Positions 25,898 through 34,532 of a stretch of 64,000 nucleotides of DNA are shown in pieces; within the stretch, counting starts at the first letter, position 1; every line of letters starts with the position of its first letter. The stretch is from Oscillospiraceae bacterium (lineage in GTDB: Bacteria > Bacillota > Clostridia > Oscillospirales > Oscillospiraceae): contig SVLR01000001.1 in assembly GCA_015067785.1 (NCBI GenBank), positions 16,949 to 80,948 of the forward strand, given 5' to 3'. A program made the position numbers and the translations under genes. The notes under the pieces are model-generated. The model ran no database searches, was not told the origin of the DNA, and was given only the letters and a program-made list of their open reading frames with translations.

Positions 25898-25913
25898 TTC
25901 GACGGATTTCGAC
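25898..25913 (-). promoter_or_regulatory. two 0A-box-like sites
   Basis: GTCGAA occurs twice exactly 10 bp apart (GGTCGAAATCCGTCGAAC on the minus strand). The Spo0A box is TGTCGAA, so both sites match in six of seven bases. They lie between the divergent Spo0A-like gene and the LRR gene. Confidence 0.5.
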
Positions 25914-25971
25914 CATACCCTGTTATCAGTCCAAAAGGAACCCATTTCCACTTTTTGCTTAGGCCAAGTGC

Positions 25972-26000
25972 TTGCATTTCCTGCTGAAATGTTGTATAAT
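25972..26000 (+). promoter_or_regulatory. promoter of the LRR surface protein gene
   Basis: TTGCAT and a perfect TATAAT are separated by 17 bases, about 58 bases upstream of the start codon. Confidence 0.85.
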
Positions 26001-26057
26001 AAGGCGAATTATTGGAAAATTCGTTAACTGAATGCATTTTACACGGAGGAGTACGCA

Positions 26058-27473
26058 ATGAAGATATTTAAAGTTGCTTTCGTCCTTATCTTTTGCCTGC
26101 TGCTGATCGGCGCCATAGCACTCTTGGTACAAGAGGCTCCTGAGGCACCAAAGGACGGATATTATACCTACACCATAAGTAACGGCAAAGCCACCATTGA
26201 AAGCTGTGATCAAACAGCAACCGGAGAGCTTATCGTTCCCTCTGTTCTGGGTACCTTCCCCGTCACCACGATCGGTGCCTATGCATTTGACGGCTGTATC
26301 AATGTTACTGATATCAAGCTCCCGGATAGCGTAACAGAAATCCAAATGTACGCATTTGAGAATTGCACCAGCCTCGTAAATATCCACATTCCCGATAGTG
26401 TAGCAAGTATCGACCGCGATGCCTTTGGTAACTGCCCCAGCTTAGCTGGCATTTGGGTCGATGAAGGCAACACCAAATACGCAAGCGACGATTCCGGTGT
26501 TCTCTTTTATAAGGATATGGTCACGCTTATCCGCGCACCTATGGCGCTGACAGACCCATATATAATCCCGACTACCGTACAAACCATTGGCGAACGGGCA
26601 TTCCAGGGCTGTTCCAATTTAACCAATATCATTATTCCCGATGGCATTACCAGTATCGACTGGTATACTTTTAGTGACTGCACCGCCTTAAAGGTCATCA
26701 CCATTCCCCACAGTCTCACCAGCATCGGCTACGAGGTTTTCCGCGGCTGCAACAGCCTCACCAAGGTAAACTTCAAGGGCACAGAAGATGACTGGGGCAA
26801 AATCTCCGTCAAGACCGGCAACAACCCCTTAAACAGCGTAACATTTGAGTACAATTACTGTCAGCACACCTTTGACAGCGGTACGGTTACGAAGCCCGTA
26901 TCCTGCAAGGAGGACGGTGTCCGCTCCTACACGTGTACGCAATGCGGTCGGATCAAGCTGGAGACTATTCCGAAGCTCGAGGCTCATGATTGGGACGAGG
27001 GTGTCAAAACGAAAGCACCTACCTGCAAAGAATCTGGTACAATAACCTATACCTGCACAATCTGTAACACCAAAAAGACAAGCGACATTCCTGCCTTGGA
27101 TACGCATACCTTCGGTGCCGGTGTAACTACCAAGGAGCCTACCTGTAAGGAGCCCGGCACAATGACCTACACCTGCAGATACTGCGGTATGACAAAGGAG
27201 GAAACCATCATAGCCCTTACTACCCACACACCGGGTCCTCCAGCAACAAGCACCACCGATCAGGTCTGTACAGTTTGTGGCACAGTATTAGTCCCCGCTA
27301 CCGGTACACCGGAGCCTACTGAACCCACAACCGAGCCCTCAACCGAACCGTCTCAGAATGAGGATCCTGGAAATGACGGAGGTTTCTTCGGTGGCATTGC
27401 AGACTTCTTCAACTCCATCGGTTCATTCTTCGAGGATATGTTCTCTTCTTTCTTCTCCTTGCTTGGTTTCTGA
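26058..27473 (+). CDS. secreted/anchored leucine-rich repeat (BspA-like) protein with Cys repeats
   Basis: The 471-residue protein has an N-terminal hydrophobic segment (VAFVLIFCLLLIGAIALLV) that could be a signal or anchor. LRR_5 (BspA/TpLRR) repeats follow at about residues 60-265 with units such as IGAYAFDGCINVTDIKLPDSVTEI. Three to four ~35-residue repeats come next (about 275-400), each with paired CxxC motifs of the type SYTCTQCGR. A Thr/Pro/Glu linker (EPTEPTTEPSTEPS) leads to an aromatic tail (FFGGIADFFNSIGSFFEDMFSSFFSLLGF) that looks like an amphipathic helix. No LPxTG is present. Such proteins often bind host or bacterial surfaces; a role here is inferred. GGAGG-like AGGAG precedes the ATG. 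Confidence 0.85.
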   Translation: MKIFKVAFVLIFCLLLIGAIALLVQEAPEAPKDGYYTYTISNGKATIESCDQTATGELIVPSVLGTFPVTTIGAYAFDGCINVTDIKLPDSVTEIQMYAFENCTSLVNIHIPDSVASIDRDAFGNCPSLAGIWVDEGNTKYASDDSGVLFYKDMVTLIRAPMALTDPYIIPTTVQTIGERAFQGCSNLTNIIIPDGITSIDWYTFSDCTALKVITIPHSLTSIGYEVFRGCNSLTKVNFKGTEDDWGKISVKTGNNPLNSVTFEYNYCQHTFDSGTVTKPVSCKEDGVRSYTCTQCGRIKLETIPKLEAHDWDEGVKTKAPTCKESGTITYTCTICNTKKTSDIPALDTHTFGAGVTTKEPTCKEPGTMTYTCRYCGMTKEETIIALTTHTPGPPATSTTDQVCTVCGTVLVPATGTPEPTEPTTEPSTEPSQNEDPGNDGGFFGGIADFFNSIGSFFEDMFSSFFSLLGF

Positions 27474-27484
27474 ACAACAAAAAC

Positions 27485-27511
27485 ACCGGCACCGCGAAAT
27501 GCGATGCCGGT
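27485..27511. terminator. terminator between LRR gene and glycerophosphodiesterase gene
   Basis: ACCGGCA and TGCCGGT, with an inner CGC/GCG pairing, form a hairpin between two converging genes, followed by CATTTTA on the plus strand. Confidence 0.7.
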
Positions 27512-27515
27512 CATT

Positions 27516-28322
27516 TTATGGTTTGAACTTTTCAAAAATCGGAATCCAGTCCTCATTTATCGCCGTTTCATACTGCTCCATATCCGTAAGTGTCCAGGAA
27601 ACGCCCTGAATTTGCCAAAGCTTACGGCAAAGAAAATTGCTCATGGTTTTACGGTCAGCGTACCGATAAGCAATAAAATCCGGAACTACCCAGCAATTCA
27701 TCAGCTGATAGGTCAGTAGAAAACGCAAAAACAGGGGCACCGGAGATTTTTCCTTAAGAGAATTGTGTGCCAGCTGTCCCCGAACGAGATCCGGAAAATA
27801 CTTCCGGACATAAGCGATGGCGCGGGGATCAAAGGATTCCACGCAGTAAAGACCTGGATACTCTGCCAGCATACGGCATGTTGCTTCCGTGACCGCAGCC
27901 GTATTCTTGCCATCCGTCTTGATCTCCACGATCAACGGCACACGCCCGCCTACCATCTTCAGCACATCGGCAAACAGTGGTATGGTTTCCTCTGTCCCCT
28001 GCAGCTTGTATGCGGATAGTTCTGCCGCCGTCAGTTCTTCGATCTTCTTTTCCACACCGACGGTGCGTTTGAGCGACGAGTCGTGGATCACTGCAAGGTT
28101 GCCGTCTGCCATCAGATGAACATCCAATTCCATGCCATAACCCGCCTCGACAGCCTGCCGGAAGGCTCCCATACTATTTTCCGGGAATCTATCACCGTGT
28201 AGTCCTCGATGGGCATAGGACCATTTCTTAAGCTCTTCCATCTTTGGATGCCCAGCCCGACCGCGAAGCATCAGCAGATAGAGGAATATGAGAACAAAAA
28301 TGAAAATGATCATATCAATCAT
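27516..28322 (-). CDS. membrane-anchored glycerophosphodiester phosphodiesterase
   Basis: The 268-residue protein has one N-terminal transmembrane helix (MIIFIFVLIFLYLLML) followed by a GDPD TIM barrel. Catalytic and metal motifs are AHRGLHGDRFPENS, ELDVHLMADG, HDSSL and VEIKTDG. It hydrolyses glycerophosphodiesters from lipids or teichoic acids to glycerol-3-phosphate and an alcohol. The anchor suggests action at the membrane. The start overlaps the end of the MFS gene by 8 nt and has no clear ribosome site, so translation is probably coupled; the ATG at 28313 is an alternative. Confidence 0.9.
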   Translation of the reverse strand: MIDMIIFIFVLIFLYLLMLRGRAGHPKMEELKKWSYAHRGLHGDRFPENSMGAFRQAVEAGYGMELDVHLMADGNLAVIHDSSLKRTVGVEKKIEELTAAELSAYKLQGTEETIPLFADVLKMVGGRVPLIVEIKTDGKNTAAVTEATCRMLAEYPGLYCVESFDPRAIAYVRKYFPDLVRGQLAHNSLKEKSPVPLFLRFLLTYQLMNCWVVPDFIAYRYADRKTMSNFLCRKLWQIQGVSWTLTDMEQYETAINEDWIPIFEKFKP

Positions 28323-29874
28323 CTACATTCAGCGCTTCCAAACCCTTCTGTGTTTCGGGTCTGCTGTCACCGTGACGGACAAAGGCCATCGTCACAAAGG
28401 CAAGGCCGGCAAAGATCGCAGCATACGGGAACAGAATGGTCATTTTTCCGGTCAGGTCCATAAGCGCACCGGAAAAAACCGGTGTTACGATCTGCGCCGC
28501 CATAGAAGCTGTGTAGTAATAGCCGGTATACTTACCGATATCAGAACCAGAGCTCAGCTCTACGACCATCGGGAAAGAGTTGACATTAATGGTCGCCCAG
28601 CCAATACCTGCCAAAATAAACAGCACATTCATAACCAGTACAGAGCTGCCTGCACGTAGGAAAGAGGCAACAGCAAATGCAGTCGTCAGCATTACCACGC
28701 CGCCCAGAATGGTCTTCTTTCTTCCGATCTTAGAAGCCACAATACCTGCAGGGATATATGCAACGATGGCAGCGCCTTGGGCAAGCAACAGCGTGGTATT
28801 ATAGTCCATATCCAGCACACGGCTTGCATAGAGCGAATATTTGGAGGTAATGGCATTGTAGCCAATGTACCAAAGAGCGACAGAAGCGAGGATCAAAAGC
28901 AAGCTGCGCTTTTCCGCCTTATCCAGTCGACGGTTCCCCTTGTTCTCCTCAGTCTCTGCTTCGTCAATACCCAAACGCTCACTCTCCGCGCGCATTTCTG
29001 CGGCCCACTGAGGCTCCCGGACAGTTAGACGGAACACAAGTAGTGCGCCTAACATCAGTGCTGCGATCACACCATAATATACGGTATAATTCATCATAGA
29101 GTTTTTGACCGCGCCGGTTGCAAATACAATGCCCAGCACCAGCACAAGGATGCCGCCGGCAGTACCCATCAGGTTAATGATAGCATTTGCCTTGCTGCGA
29201 AGTGGCTTGATGGTCACATCCGGCATCAGCGCAACAGCGGGGCTGCGGAAGATAGACATAGAAATCAGCACCGCCAGCAAAAGCGCCACGAACAAGATAA
29301 GTGTTGTAGGATCTGCAGCTGTTGCATCTGCCGCGCAGGCCTGACGGGCAGGTGCTACATAGTTCGTATAATCGGGGTTGGTAACAAGCTTGTCATTTTC
29401 GCCCTTGACTTGGCTGGTAATCGCCATAAACTGTTCCTTGGTGAACTTGTCCTTGAGCACATAAGCATCACCGTCAGGCGTCATCAGCTCCCGTTCTGCC
29501 TGCTGCTCATAGATTACGCCAAGGGTAGCAGGATCATCGATCTTGGAAACATCAGAGATATTCTTCAGCTGCGCTGCATCCACAAAGCTCAACGCAACCA
29601 ATACAACCGCAGCAATGATCGTGCCTACCATAATAAAGGGTGTACGCTTGCCGGATTTCTTGCCTACATATTTATCGGACAAAGCACCAAAGATAGGCAG
29701 CATAAAGACTGCTAAAATGTTATCCAGCGCCATAATCAGGCCGGACCATGTCTGGGACATACCAAACTTATTTGTCAGGATCACGGGAATCGTCGCATCA
29801 TAGGCCTGCCAAAATGCGCATATGAGGAAAAAGGCAAAACCTACCAGAATCGTACGCTTATAATCGAGTTTCAT
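28315..29874 (-). CDS. MFS transporter (GPH/SLC45-like)
   Basis: This 519-residue protein has about twelve transmembrane helices and a long extra segment between the early helices (residues about 115-170) that includes charged, non-membrane sequence. The motif GALSDKYVGKKSGKRTPFI after helix 2 resembles the DRTxxRxGRxRPFI signature of the glycoside-pentoside-hexuronide and SLC45 sugar transporters. The substrate is likely a sugar but unproven. GGAGG precedes the ATG, a promoter lies upstream, and the glycerophosphodiesterase gene follows in the same operon. Confidence 0.85.
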   Translation of the reverse strand: MKLDYKRTILVGFAFFLICAFWQAYDATIPVILTNKFGMSQTWSGLIMALDNILAVFMLPIFGALSDKYVGKKSGKRTPFIMVGTIIAAVVLVALSFVDAAQLKNISDVSKIDDPATLGVIYEQQAERELMTPDGDAYVLKDKFTKEQFMAITSQVKGENDKLVTNPDYTNYVAPARQACAADATAADPTTLILFVALLLAVLISMSIFRSPAVALMPDVTIKPLRSKANAIINLMGTAGGILVLVLGIVFATGAVKNSMMNYTVYYGVIAALMLGALLVFRLTVREPQWAAEMRAESERLGIDEAETEENKGNRRLDKAEKRSLLLILASVALWYIGYNAITSKYSLYASRVLDMDYNTTLLLAQGAAIVAYIPAGIVASKIGRKKTILGGVVMLTTAFAVASFLRAGSSVLVMNVLFILAGIGWATINVNSFPMVVELSSGSDIGKYTGYYYTASMAAQIVTPVFSGALMDLTGKMTILFPYAAIFAGLAFVTMAFVRHGDSRPETQKGLEALNVDD

Positions 29875-29914
29875 AGGGAACCTCCAATTTTTAGTGTAGA
29901 TGATCTACTGGTCT

Positions 29915-29942
29915 ATTATAGCATTTATTGTCAGATTGTCCA
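29915..29942 (-). promoter_or_regulatory. promoter of the MFS transporter operon
   Basis: TGGACA and a perfect TATAAT are separated by 16 bases on the minus strand. Confidence 0.7.
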
Positions 29943-29953
29943 GTTTTTTGTGA

Positions 29954-29975
29954 AAGGGTGACGAAAGTCGCCCTT
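29954..29975 (-). terminator. putative terminator after tyrS
   Basis: AAGGGCGAC and GTCACCCTT pair around a TTTC loop with one mismatch, three bases after the tyrS stop. The tail TTTCACAAAAAA is poor in U, so it may be weak. Confidence 0.45.
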
Positions 29976-29978
29976 ATT

Positions 29979-31199
29979 TCACTTCAGTACAGCCTTGTGG
30001 AATACCTTTTTACCCTTACGGATCTTTACGCCTTCCTTCAGCATCTCCTCGGTGACTGCAAACTGAGGCGCAGGTACCTTTTCGTCATTAACGAAGACAC
30101 CGCCCTGCTCGACCAGCTGCCGGGCCTGCTTATTGGATGGTGCAAGTCCACAGGCAACCATCAAGTTCAAAATGCCGATCTTGCCGTCTACAAGCAGCTC
30201 TACGCTGATCTCCGTAGTAGGCATCTGGGCATCACCGCCGCCCATAAACAGTGCCTTTGCAGATGCTTGCGCCTTTGCAGCTTCTTCCTCACCGTGCACA
30301 AGCTTTGTCAGCTCAAAAGCGAGGATATCCTTGGCCTCGTTAAGCTTTGCATCTTTCCAGTCCGCCATCTCCTCGATCTGCTCAAGCGGCAGGAATGTCA
30401 GCATCCGGATGCACTTGAGTACATCGGCATCCTCTACATTTCTCCAGTACTGGTAGAAATCGTAGGGAGAGGTCTTATTGGGATCCAGCCATACCGCGCC
30501 CTTAGCGGTCTTACCCATCTTCTTACCCTCAGAATTGAGCAGTAGCGTAATGGTCATTGCGTGGGCATCCTTACCCAGCTTCTTGCGGATCAGCTCAGTA
30601 CCGCCCAGCATATTGCTCCACTGGTCGTTGCCGCCAAACTGCATATTACAGCCGTACTCCTTAAAGAGATAGTAGAAGTCATAGGACTGCATAGGCATAT
30701 AGTTAAACTCCAGGAAGGAAAGACCCTTTTCCATTCTCTGCTTAAAGCACTCCGCACGAAGCATATTGTTCACAGAGAAGCAGCCGCCGATCTCCCGGAT
30801 AAATTCCACATAATTAAGATTCAGCAGCCAGTCGGCATTGTTGACCATCCGGGCCTTATCCTCACCGAACTCGATGAAGCGCTCCATCTGCTTCTTGAAG
30901 CAGGCGCAGTTATGCTCGATGGTCTCCCGGGTCATCATAGAACGCATATCCGTCCGACCGGAAGGGTCGCCAATCATAGCTGTACCGCCGCCGATCAGCG
31001 CAATGGGCTTATTGCCTGCCATCTGTAATCTTTTCATCAGGCACAGCGCCATAAAATGGCCAACATGCAGAGAATCAGCGGTGGGGTCAAAGCCGATATA
31101 GAAGGTAGCCTTGCCGTTGTTGATCATTTCCTTGATCTCTTCTTCGTTGGTAACCTGAGCAATGAGTCCTCTTGCTACCAGTTCATCATAAAGTTGCAT
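29979..31199 (-). CDS. tyrS: tyrosyl-tRNA synthetase
   Basis: TyrS charges tRNA-Tyr in the cytoplasm. The 406-residue protein is a class Ic synthetase with the HIGH-type motif DSLHVGHF, the tyrosine-binding region [23 protein letters not shown], the KMSKS-type motif KMGKT and a C-terminal S4 RNA-binding domain ([21 protein letters not shown]). The start at 31199 ([11 protein letters not shown]) has GGAGG upstream; the longer ORF reads into the T-box leader. Expression is controlled by the T-box riboswitch directly upstream. Confidence 0.97.
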   Translation of the reverse strand: MQLYDELVARGLIAQVTNEEEIKEMINNGKATFYIGFDPTADSLHVGHFMALCLMKRLQMAGNKPIALIGGGTAMIGDPSGRTDMRSMMTRETIEHNCACFKKQMERFIEFGEDKARMVNNADWLLNLNYVEFIREIGGCFSVNNMLRAECFKQRMEKGLSFLEFNYMPMQSYDFYYLFKEYGCNMQFGGNDQWSNMLGGTELIRKKLGKDAHAMTITLLLNSEGKKMGKTAKGAVWLDPNKTSPYDFYQYWRNVEDADVLKCIRMLTFLPLEQIEEMADWKDAKLNEAKDILAFELTKLVHGEEEAAKAQASAKALFMGGGDAQMPTTEISVELLVDGKIGILNLMVACGLAPSNKQARQLVEQGGVFVNDEKVPAPQFAVTEEMLKEGVKIRKGKKVFHKAVLK

Positions 31200-31211
31200 A
31201 TCATTTCCTCC

Positions 31212-31470
31212 AATAAAAATAAAGCCCTCCGTCCTTACGGACAGAGGGCGTAAATTACGCGGTACCACCTCTGGTTCGCCTACGCCTCACAGCAGTAGAC
31301 CTTACAGCGTCTATGACGCATTGCGCTTTTTCGGGCGCACCCGTCCTCCCCTACTATTTCATTCAGAAAGGCCACTCCGGGAGGTATTTGGGCACACATT
31401 CTGCCGTCTTGCACCAACCGGCGGCTCTCTGTAAGAAGAGGTGCGCTTACTTCATCCCATCATTGTGTTA
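31212..31470 (-). promoter_or_regulatory. T-box riboswitch (Tyr specifier) of tyrS
   Basis: On the minus strand the T-box core AGGTGGTACCGCG is followed by the terminator GCCCTCTGTCCGTAAGGACGGAGGGC (31224-31249) and a T-rich run. The stem I region has GCGCAC/GTGTGC pairing, the AGAGAG bulge region and a GCCGCCGG loop. In the specifier loop AAATACCTCC the codon UAC (31384-31386) fits tyrosine, followed by the common GGAGTGG. Uncharged tRNA-Tyr would pair with UAC and with UGGU in the T-box bulge and allow readthrough, as known for this class. Confidence 0.92.
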
Positions 31471-31509
31471 AGCCGAGGGGAATCGAACACCGACAGCCCT
31501 CAGTTTATT

Positions 31510-31538
31510 ATGATAACGAAATTTCAGGCATTTGTCAA
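31510..31538 (-). promoter_or_regulatory. promoter of tyrS
   Basis: A perfect TTGACA and TATCAT are separated by 17 bases on the minus strand. The -35 element overlaps the last codons of recN. Confidence 0.85.
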
Positions 31539-33184
31539 GTATGGAGCATTTCCTCCGCGCTTTTCAGGGTCGTTTCTGTAATATTTGTGCCGCCGATGAT
31601 CCGTGCCAGCTCCTGTGCCCTGCCTGCCCGGTCTAAAGGTGTAACGGTAGTATAGGTCCGGCCTCCCCGCTCCGCCTTTGCGATCAGCAGATGGGTATCT
31701 GCCAGCGCCGCAAGCTGAGGCAAGTGGGTCACGCACAAGACCTGCTTATGCCTTGCAACAGCGTGGAGCTTTTCCGCCACCTTCTGCGCCGCACGACCGG
31801 ATACACCGGTATCCACCTCGTCAAAGATGAGGGTACCCACCCGATCTTTTTCCGCTTGTACGTTTTTCATTGCCAGCATAATTCTTGCCAGCTCGCCGCC
31901 GGAAGCTACCTTGCTCATAGGCTTCAACGCTTCACCGGCATTGGCAGACATATAAAAGGCTACACCGTCTGTACCGGTGGGTGTCAGCAGCAATTTCTCA
32001 AATTCGCAGGAAAACTGCACGTTCGGCATATCCAGCTGGCCAAGCTCAGAGCAAATCATCTGCGCCATCGCCTTTGCTTTTTCTCGTCTGTTTTCCGACA
32101 GCCGGTCAGCCGCTGCATAGGCCTCTTTCTCTGCTTTTTCAAGCTTATTTTTCAGCTTTTCCAAATGGTCATCGGCAAATTCGATCTCATCAAGCTCGGT
32201 CTTTGCCTTTTCCAAATACGCAAGGATATCCTCACAGGTGGCACCGTATTTCTTGCGCAGCTTGTGAATGGTATCCAGCCGCTCCTCGATCCGGTCCAGC
32301 TCCTGGGGGGAATAGCTCAGGCTGTCCTTGGCATTCCAAAGCTCCTCTGCCACATCCTGCACCTGATACATAAGATCACTGAGTTTCTCCTGCATCCCGG
32401 CATAGGCATCCGTATAGCGGGAAAGGCGGGAAAGCTCTCTGCTTGCTTCCTGCAGAAGGGCGACCGCACCGTCGGTATCTTCGTTACCGGAAAGTGCCTG
32501 CACAGCGGACTGCATACCGTCGCTGAGCTTTTCGCTGTTTTGGAGCAGCTTTCTCCGTTCCTCCAAGGCAGTATCTTCGCCAACGGTCAGCGCAGCCTTT
32601 TCGATTTCCGCGATCTGATAGCGGAGCGTTTCCATCCGGCGGAGCTTTTCACCCTCATCCATAGAGATCCGATCGATCTCCCGGCAAAGGGTCATTACCG
32701 CATCATACTTTTCCTTATAGGCTGCACGAAGGTCCTCATTCGCGGCAAAATCATCCAAAAATTGCAGGTGACTGCCTTCGTCGAAGAGGGACGCGCTGTC
32801 GTGCTGACCGTGAATGTCAATAAGCTGACTTCCCAGTTTCCGCAAAACAGAAACAGAAACAAGACTTCCATTGACACGGCAGACATTTCTGCCATCTAAG
32901 AAGATCTCTCTCTGAATGACCGTTTCTTCCTCATAGGGCACACCGTTATCATAGAACCAGGACAGCGCCGGCATATCGGAAAAAACAGCCTGCACAGAGG
33001 CCTTTTCGGTGCCGGTACGGATCATATCCCGATAGGCGCGCTCACCGATGATGGCAGAAATGGCATCGATCACGATGGATTTACCTGCACCGGTTTCACC
33101 GGTGAGCACATTAAAACCCTTATCGAAGACAATCTCCGCGCACTCAATGACCGCAATATTCTCAATATGCAGCACACGCAGCAT
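31535..33184 (-). CDS. recN: DNA repair protein RecN
   Basis: RecN is an SMC-like ATPase that acts at double-strand breaks. The 549-residue protein has Walker A GETGAGKSIV near the N-terminus, a long central coiled coil and the C-terminal ABC signature VASGGELARIMLA with Walker B TLIFDEVDTGVSG. GGAGGGAG precedes the ATG. It is the last gene of the OLE-oapA-dxs-tlyA-nadK-argR unit. Unlike many Firmicutes, spoIVB and spo0A do not follow. Confidence 0.96.
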   Translation of the reverse strand: MLRVLHIENIAVIECAEIVFDKGFNVLTGETGAGKSIVIDAISAIIGERAYRDMIRTGTEKASVQAVFSDMPALSWFYDNGVPYEEETVIQREIFLDGRNVCRVNGSLVSVSVLRKLGSQLIDIHGQHDSASLFDEGSHLQFLDDFAANEDLRAAYKEKYDAVMTLCREIDRISMDEGEKLRRMETLRYQIAEIEKAALTVGEDTALEERRKLLQNSEKLSDGMQSAVQALSGNEDTDGAVALLQEASRELSRLSRYTDAYAGMQEKLSDLMYQVQDVAEELWNAKDSLSYSPQELDRIEERLDTIHKLRKKYGATCEDILAYLEKAKTELDEIEFADDHLEKLKNKLEKAEKEAYAAADRLSENRREKAKAMAQMICSELGQLDMPNVQFSCEFEKLLLTPTGTDGVAFYMSANAGEALKPMSKVASGGELARIMLAMKNVQAEKDRVGTLIFDEVDTGVSGRAAQKVAEKLHAVARHKQVLCVTHLPQLAALADTHLLIAKAERGGRTYTTVTPLDRAGRAQELARIIGGTNITETTLKSAEEMLHT

Positions 33185-33201
33185 ACTTTTCTCCCTCCGC
33201 C

Positions 33202-33654
33202 TCAGCCAATCAGATTCTTAATCTCACCGCAAAATGCTGCGGCAGCATTGGTGTCCCGCATCACGATCATTACCGTATCATCACCGGAAATAGAACCCAC
33301 GATGGTACTCAGGCTCATAGCATCAATGGCAGAGCCGGCAGCAGCTGCAAGACCGGGGAGCGTACGGATGATAATGATATTCTGGGCGTAGTCATAGCTG
33401 ATGACACATTCCCGGAATATCTTATTGAGTCTCGCCGTAAAGGAATTGCCGACTTCACCGGTAGAGGCCGCATAACGATAAGTACCGAGATTCGACAGCT
33501 CCTTTACGATCCGAAGCTCCTTAATGTCACGGGAAATGGTTGCCTGTGTGCTGTTAAAACCCTCCGCCTGCAGAGCCTCCAAAAGCTGCTCCTGGGTCTC
33601 CACATTGCGGGTAGTGATGATTTCCATTATCTTTGCCTGTCTCTTACTTTTCAC
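33202..33654 (-). CDS. argR: arginine repressor ArgR/AhrC
   Basis: ArgR is the arginine-responsive hexameric repressor of arginine metabolism. The 150-residue protein has the N-terminal winged helix with STQATISRDIKEL and the C-terminal arginine-binding domain with GSISGDDTVMIV, where the GDD carries the arginine-binding Asp residues. It starts at a GTG with GAGGT upstream. The position between nadK and recN is widespread in Firmicutes. Confidence 0.95.
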   Translation of the reverse strand: MKSKRQAKIMEIITTRNVETQEQLLEALQAEGFNSTQATISRDIKELRIVKELSNLGTYRYAASTGEVGNSFTARLNKIFRECVISYDYAQNIIIIRTLPGLAAAAGSAIDAMSLSTIVGSISGDDTVMIVMRDTNAAAAFCGEIKNLIG

Positions 33655-33664
33655 GGCAATTACC

Positions 33665-34528
33665 TCAATTATTTCTAAATTTTTGATTGATCACATCATA
33701 GAAGCTACGATCCTTAAGACGCACCAGCTTCGTGGTCAGCGGAGAGCGCTTTACTGTAGCAATGTCCCCCGCATTGATTCGCAGCGCTTTGCCACCGTCA
33801 ACAGAAAGGTATGCGCTGCGTCGGGTGCCGGGCGACAGCTCCACAGAAATCACCCGCTTATCGGACGCCACGATGCTGCGGCTGACCATATCGTGGGCGC
33901 AAATAGGAGTAATGAGTATGTTTGCTGCCTCTGGCTCCACCACAGGACCGCCGGCCGACAGATTATAGGCTGTAGAACCGGTAGGTGTGGCAACAATAAT
34001 ACCGTCACCGTTGCATTCCATTGCCTGCACATTATCGCATCGGACATTGAGCTGTACGACACGGGCGACCGCGCCCTTGGTAAGTACCACATCATTGAGA
34101 CAAATGTCGTGGAAAATAATATCTCTGTCCCGATAGACCGTCACATCCAGCATCATACGCTCGTCAAGCGTATATTCGCCGATAGCTAATTTTTTAAGCA
34201 TAAAAAGCTCGCTGTTTTCCAGTTCTGCCATAAAGCCCAAGGTTCCCATATTCACGCCCAAGATCGGCACACCCTGCCGGGTGGCAGCCTTAGCCATATG
34301 GAGAATGGTGCCGTCACCGCCAAAGCAGACGACCATAAAAGCACCGGGCAGTTCTCGGTCCAATCGATGGAAGCGGATATCTTTGGGGAGATCGGATACC
34401 CGCTCCAATTCAAAGGGCAGGCAGATTTTTATCTCAAAACCGGCCTCCATCAGAATATCCCGGGCATTGCGAACCACAGAAAAATTCTTATCCCGGTAAG
34501 GATTCGGGGTAAGTATTATTTTTTTCAT
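33665..34528 (-). CDS. nadK: NAD kinase
   Basis: NAD kinase phosphorylates NAD to NADP. The 287-residue protein has the GGDGT motif (CFGGDGTILH), NMGTLGFMAE, NDVVL and the NGDGIIVATPTGSTAYNLSAGGPVV region. A GGGGTGAT ribosome site overlaps the end of tlyA. The gene is in the usual tlyA-nadK-argR-recN order. Confidence 0.96.
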   Translation of the reverse strand: MKKIILTPNPYRDKNFSVVRNARDILMEAGFEIKICLPFELERVSDLPKDIRFHRLDRELPGAFMVVCFGGDGTILHMAKAATRQGVPILGVNMGTLGFMAELENSELFMLKKLAIGEYTLDERMMLDVTVYRDRDIIFHDICLNDVVLTKGAVARVVQLNVRCDNVQAMECNGDGIIVATPTGSTAYNLSAGGPVVEPEAANILITPICAHDMVSRSIVASDKRVISVELSPGTRRSAYLSVDGGKALRINAGDIATVKRSPLTTKLVRLKDRSFYDVINQKFRNN

Positions 34529-34532
34529 CCTA

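Noticed and set aside
31462-31490. tRNA gene upstream of tyrS
   Set aside because: Only a T-arm-like string is present; no D-arm, anticodon arm or matching acceptor stem can be found.
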